In this document: positions 7,734 through 10,228 of the stretch, in pieces
How positions within the stretch are numbered: the first letter of the stretch is position 1
Layout of the letters: each line of letters starts with the position of its first letter
NCBI GenBank assembly: GCA_003451915.1
Contig: DMJC01000290.1
Location: forward strand, 1 to 10,228
DNA length: 10,228 nt
Source of the DNA: Clostridiales bacterium
GTDB taxonomy: Bacteria > Bacillota > Clostridia > Saccharofermentanales > UBA5734
Reading direction: 5' to 3'
Notes under the pieces: generated by a model
What the model saw: the letters and a program-made list of their open reading frames with translations, nothing else
What the model was told of the DNA's origin: nothing
Database searches by the model: none
Program-made: the position numbers and the translations under genes

Positions 7734-8067
7734 AGAATTTTCATGGGAACTTTTACTTCACCCTGTTTGCGAAACACATGAATGAACAGGTGAGAGAGCC
7801 GGAAACACGGTATAATTGCAGATAACTTGACGCTCGTGTTAAAAGGACTACCGATGTTTATTTTTAAGGCTATGTGAAACTAGCACTTTTGCTTCAAATC
7901 CCGATGAGGCTTGATTTATATGCCATTTTCAAGGTTCGCAAAACGTGTATCAAATTCTCAGGATTACGCTCTTGGTAGTTATCGTTTACACGTGTTAATA
8001 TAGTTTTATATGAACAGAACAAACATGCGCAAGAACTATTTTGCCAAGATAGTGAAGAACAGAAATT
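7734..8067. other. Intergenic gap, probable host/prophage junction
   Basis: A gap of 334 bp between two convergent genes, more AT-rich than the sugar cluster, with no convincing gene. Items seen: an imperfect inverted repeat (7759-7767 with 7785-7792, one bulged base, no T-run); TATAAT at 7811-7816 without a clear -35; AAGGA at 7843-7847 placed 6 nt before an ATG at 7854 that opens only an 8-codon frame (MFIFKAM, stop TGA); 7-bp inverted arms ACGTGTA (7943-7949) and TACACGT (7987-7993); and a small AT-rich hairpin at 8035-8053. Because the integrase gene ends at 8068, the attachment site is expected in this stretch, but one window cannot show the matching copy. Confidence 0.5.
8035..8053. repeat. 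Short inverted repeat after the integrase gene
   Basis: ACTATTTT and AAGATAGT flank a GCC loop: an 8-bp stem with one wobble pair, 14 bp beyond the integrase stop. It could be a weak transcription end for the integrase or part of an attachment core site with short inverted arms. The AT-rich stem and the absence of a solid T-run make it weak as a terminator. Confidence 0.3.
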
Positions 8068-9453
8068 TCATCCACCAACCCCAACTCTTTTAGGCTTCAA
8101 GATATCCGCCAACGCATCGCTCGCCATCTCGTCAACCGACTGGATCGCGTGCGAGTAAATCATGCTGGTAGTGACTGTACTGGAATGCCCTGCGCGTTTG
8201 GCCACCGTCTGCAGCGGAACCCCAGCCATGATCAGCAGCGTGATGTTTGTATGCCTCAATGAGTGGATCGACACATACGGCAGGTCTGTCTTCCGAATAA
8301 AATCACGAAACCAGCTGGTGATCGTTTCAGGGAAGATGGGTGAACCGTCAAAGGTCGTAAACAACCGGTCACGCTCATGCCAGCACTGACCTAGCTTCAA
8401 CCGTTCCTCGTTCTGCCACGCACGATAGTTTTTCAGCATGTCAAATACCTCAGCAGGCAAGCGTATTGTCCGGTCAGATGTCTCGGTTTTGGTGTCCTTG
8501 GTGAACACACCCTTGTCAGGCAGGTACTGTGACGACCGTCGAATGGAGATTGTCTGCTTTTGCCAGTTAATGTCCTTCCACTCAAGCCCACAAAGCTCGC
8601 CCCTGCGCATACCGCTGTAGATCAGGAGCTTCACAATCACCTGATACTTGATCGGCTCTTCTTTTAGGCGTTCAAACAAAACTGCCACCTGCTGTTCATC
8701 CAGATATTTTGCTTCCTGTCTGGGCGCTTTCGGCGGTTTCACTCGCTTGGCTGGATTATCCGGGATGATCTGCCAGATAACGGCTGTGCTGAGGATTGAC
8801 GACACCAGCCGGTGATAGTGTTGAACAGTCCTCCTTGAAAGGTTCGTTCTTGTTTCAGATTCTTTGAAACCTCGCGTCATCGTGACGCCCATGGCATCAC
8901 ACATGCGCTCGGCAATGTAGCGTTTGCATGGATTGCCGTCAAGGATCGATCGCAACGTGGTTTCACCGATTTTCGCCTTTTTAGCAAAAACAGAAACCGA
9001 TACATTTTTTACTTTGAATTTTTCCAGTAATGCAGGCCGAATAACCCACGTATCGCTGTTCCTAACTCCGTCATCAGCCAGATTATTATAAAACTCGATC
9101 AGGTGGATGGGCTGAAGTTTATCCAGCCGAATATGCCCGATTGCCGGCAGGATCCTTTCCATGAATTGCTTATACCGCCAGATGGTCTTTGGTGCCAGTT
9201 GTTTCTCGGCGTACTCATCAAGCCATCGTTCGACAAAATCAGCGAAGGTTGCTCCGGTCTGTGCCACGTTTCCCAACCGCACCTTGTTCTCAAATAAAAC
9301 AGCGGCCTCTCGGACCGCCTTTTCTATCTGCCTATTGGTCATACCCGGATCTGGGTTCCAGGTCATGCATTTCCTGATCTGACGATTACGGCTATTGTAA
9401 CCACAACTGACCATGATATGGTATGAATTATCCCGTTTTGTAATAGTTGCCAT
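8068..9453 (-). CDS. int: Tyrosine-type site-specific integrase with HTH insertion
   Basis: A 461-residue phage/ICE integrase that cuts and rejoins DNA at attachment sites. Order: an N-terminal arm-type DNA-binding domain (about 1-60), a SAM-like core-binding domain (about 68-235) and a C-terminal catalytic domain (about 245-455). The catalytic set is complete: R283 (SGMRRGE), K322 (TKTETSDRT), H397 and R400 (HSLRH), H423 (GHSS) and the nucleophile Y433 (MIYSHA). Inside the core-binding domain, residues about 140-195 form an extra helix-turn-helix-like segment (VSVFAKKAKIGETTLRSIL, then AERMCDAMGV), resembling a Cro/C1-type repressor domain; this insertion is known in integrases of Firmicutes elements. 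The start is supported by AAGGGAGG at 9462-9469, 8 nt upstream, and by a promoter at 9480-9508. It follows the excisionase gene by 56 nt on the same strand. Confidence 0.96.
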   Translation of the reverse strand: MATITKRDNSYHIMVSCGYNSRNRQIRKCMTWNPDPGMTNRQIEKAVREAAVLFENKVRLGNVAQTGATFADFVERWLDEYAEKQLAPKTIWRYKQFMERILPAIGHIRLDKLQPIHLIEFYNNLADDGVRNSDTWVIRPALLEKFKVKNVSVSVFAKKAKIGETTLRSILDGNPCKRYIAERMCDAMGVTMTRGFKESETRTNLSRRTVQHYHRLVSSILSTAVIWQIIPDNPAKRVKPPKAPRQEAKYLDEQQVAVLFERLKEEPIKYQVIVKLLIYSGMRRGELCGLEWKDINWQKQTISIRRSSQYLPDKGVFTKDTKTETSDRTIRLPAEVFDMLKNYRAWQNEERLKLGQCWHERDRLFTTFDGSPIFPETITSWFRDFIRKTDLPYVSIHSLRHTNITLLIMAGVPLQTVAKRAGHSSTVTTSMIYSHAIQSVDEMASDALADILKPKRVGVGG

Positions 9454-9479
9454 GTGCCTGACCTCCCTTGTTGTGTGCC

Positions 9480-9508
9480 ATATTACCTCTGAACAGGGTG
9501 TTTATCAA
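9480..9508 (-). promoter_or_regulatory. Sigma-70-type promoter for the integrase gene
   Basis: On the - strand, TTGATA (9503-9508) is separated by exactly 17 nt from TAATAT (9480-9485). Five of six and four of six bases match the consensus. Transcription would begin near 9473, just before the integrase ribosome binding site at 9462-9469 and about 20 nt before its ATG. It lies between the excisionase stop and the integrase start, so it would drive the integrase without the excisionase. Confidence 0.6.
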
Positions 9509-9509
9509 C

Positions 9510-9761
9510 TCATTTCTTCTTGATGGATACAGGCCGCATGCCCCTGATTGCAGGCGTTTCCGGCGATTCAATGACTACCAGCCTGGCGCTCAACTGCTCT
9601 TCCAGCGAGTCGATATCGATCAGAAATTTCTTACCCGCCTTGATGTGCGAGATTGCCCCATCATAGACTAGTGACCTCAGAAAAAACGGTGTGACGGACG
9701 TACCCGGATCCTGCTCTTTCAGATATTTATGTGCTTCAGTGATCGTTCTTAACCTGCCCAT
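9510..9761 (-). CDS. Excisionase-like small DNA-binding protein
   Basis: An 83-residue protein with a compact winged-helix (MerR/Xis-like) pattern. Helix TITEAHKYLKEQ (6-17) is followed by TPFFLRSLVYDGAI (24-37), then a wing with HIKAGKKFLIDIDSLEEQL (39-57), the typical ending of excisionase-family DNA-binding domains. A basic tail (about 58-83, ending SIKKK) follows. Position and strand, directly upstream of the integrase gene, fit a recombination directionality factor that shifts the integrase towards excision. GGAGGG at 9769-9774 lies 7 nt before the ATG. Alternatively it could be a small element regulator. The excision role is inferred from context and the fold. Confidence 0.75.
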   Translation of the reverse strand: MGRLRTITEAHKYLKEQDPGTSVTPFFLRSLVYDGAISHIKAGKKFLIDIDSLEEQLSARLVVIESPETPAIRGMRPVSIKKK

Positions 9762-9779
9762 TTATTAACCCTCCGAAAG

Positions 9780-9811
9780 AAAAAAGACCGAGAGGAATTA
9801 CCCTCCCGGCC
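9780..9811 (-). terminator. Intrinsic terminator after the holin gene
   Basis: Read on the - strand, GGCCGGGAGG (9811-9802) pairs with CCTCTCGGTC (9795-9786): ten pairs, two of them G-U, around a 6-nt loop (GTAATT), followed by six T (9785-9780). It lies about 28 nt beyond the holin stop and ends leftward transcription just before the excisionase ribosome binding site, leaving no room for an ordinary promoter between the T-run and the excisionase start. Confidence 0.88.
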
Positions 9812-9838
9812 TCTATTTGACAATAACGAATACTGGTC

Positions 9839-10228
9839 TTATTTTTCTATATCCGGCGGATCAGGATTGCCCTTATCTTTCAGCTGCTCGAATTTTGTTT
9901 TCACAAAATCGGGGAGAGGCAAACCCATAACACCTAAGTTCTCAACAATCGACAATCCTTCATTGCCGCAGAAAAACAAAATAATCGCTGTCCGGCAAAA
10001 TGCCTGAAGCCCCAGTATAGCGTCCAGTTGAACACCGATCAGTACAACTAATAGGATCAGCCCCTTGCGAACGAGGCCTTTGAATCCTGCTTTGGACTCC
10101 AGTGCCCCTGTCTGTGACTTGCTGGATTTCTGCCATACAGCAGCAATCAGTAGCCCGGTGATGTAATCAATGGCCATCAGGATGATGAGTGTCTGCAAAG
10201 CTGTATCCCACCCTCCCAGTGCTCTGGC
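9839..10228 (-). CDS. Phage holin, TcdE/UtxA (phage_holin_4) type, N-terminus cut off
   Basis: A small membrane protein that permeabilises the cytoplasmic membrane late in the lytic cycle so that endolysin can reach the wall. The frame stays open to the window end: residues before the possible TTG at 10198 read ARALGGWDTAL, matching the GGWD segment found in this family before the first complete hydrophobic helix, so the true start lies beyond 10228. Visible: ILMAIDYITGLLIAAVW (family-typical DYITG), a second hydrophobic stretch GLILLVVLIGVQLDAILGL, a third AIILFFCGNEGLSIVENLG with the conserved NEGLSI-EN motif, and a charged tail ending GNPDPPDIEK. The stop is TAA at 9841-9839 on the - strand, followed by a strong terminator. 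An endolysin gene is expected nearby outside the window. Confidence 0.9.
   Translation of the reverse strand, partial: ARALGGWDTALQTLIILMAIDYITGLLIAAVWQKSSKSQTGALESKAGFKGLVRKGLILLVVLIGVQLDAILGLQAFCRTAIILFFCGNEGLSIVENLGVMGLPLPDFVKTKFEQLKDKGNPDPPDIEK

Noticed and set aside
7759..7792. Terminator after the esterase gene
   Set aside because: The stem has a bulge and a 17-nt loop, and no T-run follows.
7893..7912. TTCAAATCCCGA stretch resembling a tRNA T-arm and 3' end, possible tRNA attachment site
   Set aside because: The preceding bases cannot form the T-stem, no D or anticodon arm is present, and a 3' tRNA fragment in this orientation does not fit host DNA on its left with the element on its right.
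9468..9671. Open frame of 67 codons on the + strand opposite the excisionase gene
   Set aside because: It has no ribosome binding site, covers the int promoter and the antisense of xis, and has no recognisable domain.
1..10228. CRISPR array, insertion sequence ends, rRNA
   Set aside because: No regularly spaced direct repeats, no transposase gene with terminal repeats and no rRNA-like sequence were seen on either strand.

Overview
The window (about 50% GC, tightly packed genes, strong AGGAGG-type ribosome binding sites) looks like a chromosomal segment of a low-to-medium GC Firmicute, most likely a clostridial-type anaerobe. This assignment is an inference from the style of the holin, integrase and excisionase and from the mix of sugar genes. 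No rRNA, tRNA or other taxonomic marker is present.

Left part, 1-7733, + strand: one co-directional sugar-catabolism cluster of seven genes with overlapping or nearly touching ends. In order these are the C-terminal part of a cupin-like protein; a uroporphyrinogen decarboxylase (URO-D)-superfamily protein that is probably not a heme enzyme; an EamA/DMT-type 10-TM permease; a GH78 alpha-L-rhamnosidase without a signal peptide; an RpiB/LacAB-type sugar-phosphate isomerase; an aldose-1-epimerase-like DUF4432 protein interrupted by a frameshift; and an alpha/beta-hydrolase of the acetyl-esterase type. The likely overall job is import and intracellular breakdown of a small, possibly acylated rhamnoside. 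The permease may move the substrate or a product, GH78 cleaves the L-rhamnosyl bond, the hydrolase would remove ester groups, and the epimerase and isomerase would handle the released sugar. No rhamnose isomerase, kinase or aldolase is visible, so the downstream pathway is not defined here.

The distal end of this cluster shows signs of decay or divergence. The DUF4432 gene needs a one-base shift near 6218-6220 to read through, the hydrolase has proline where the family has its catalytic histidine, and a mobile element follows directly. A perfect 26-bp palindrome lies in the only sizeable gap of the cluster, between the isomerase and DUF4432 genes.

Middle, 7734-8067: a 334-bp AT-richer gap without a convincing gene, probably holding the host/prophage junction.

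Right part, 8068-10228, - strand: the end of a prophage or related integrative element. It comprises a tyrosine integrase with an internal helix-turn-helix insertion, a small excisionase-like DNA-binding protein, and a TcdE/UtxA-type holin cut off by the window end. A strong intrinsic terminator separates the holin from the excisionase gene, and a good sigma-70-type promoter lies between the excisionase and integrase genes, so the integrase can be expressed alone.
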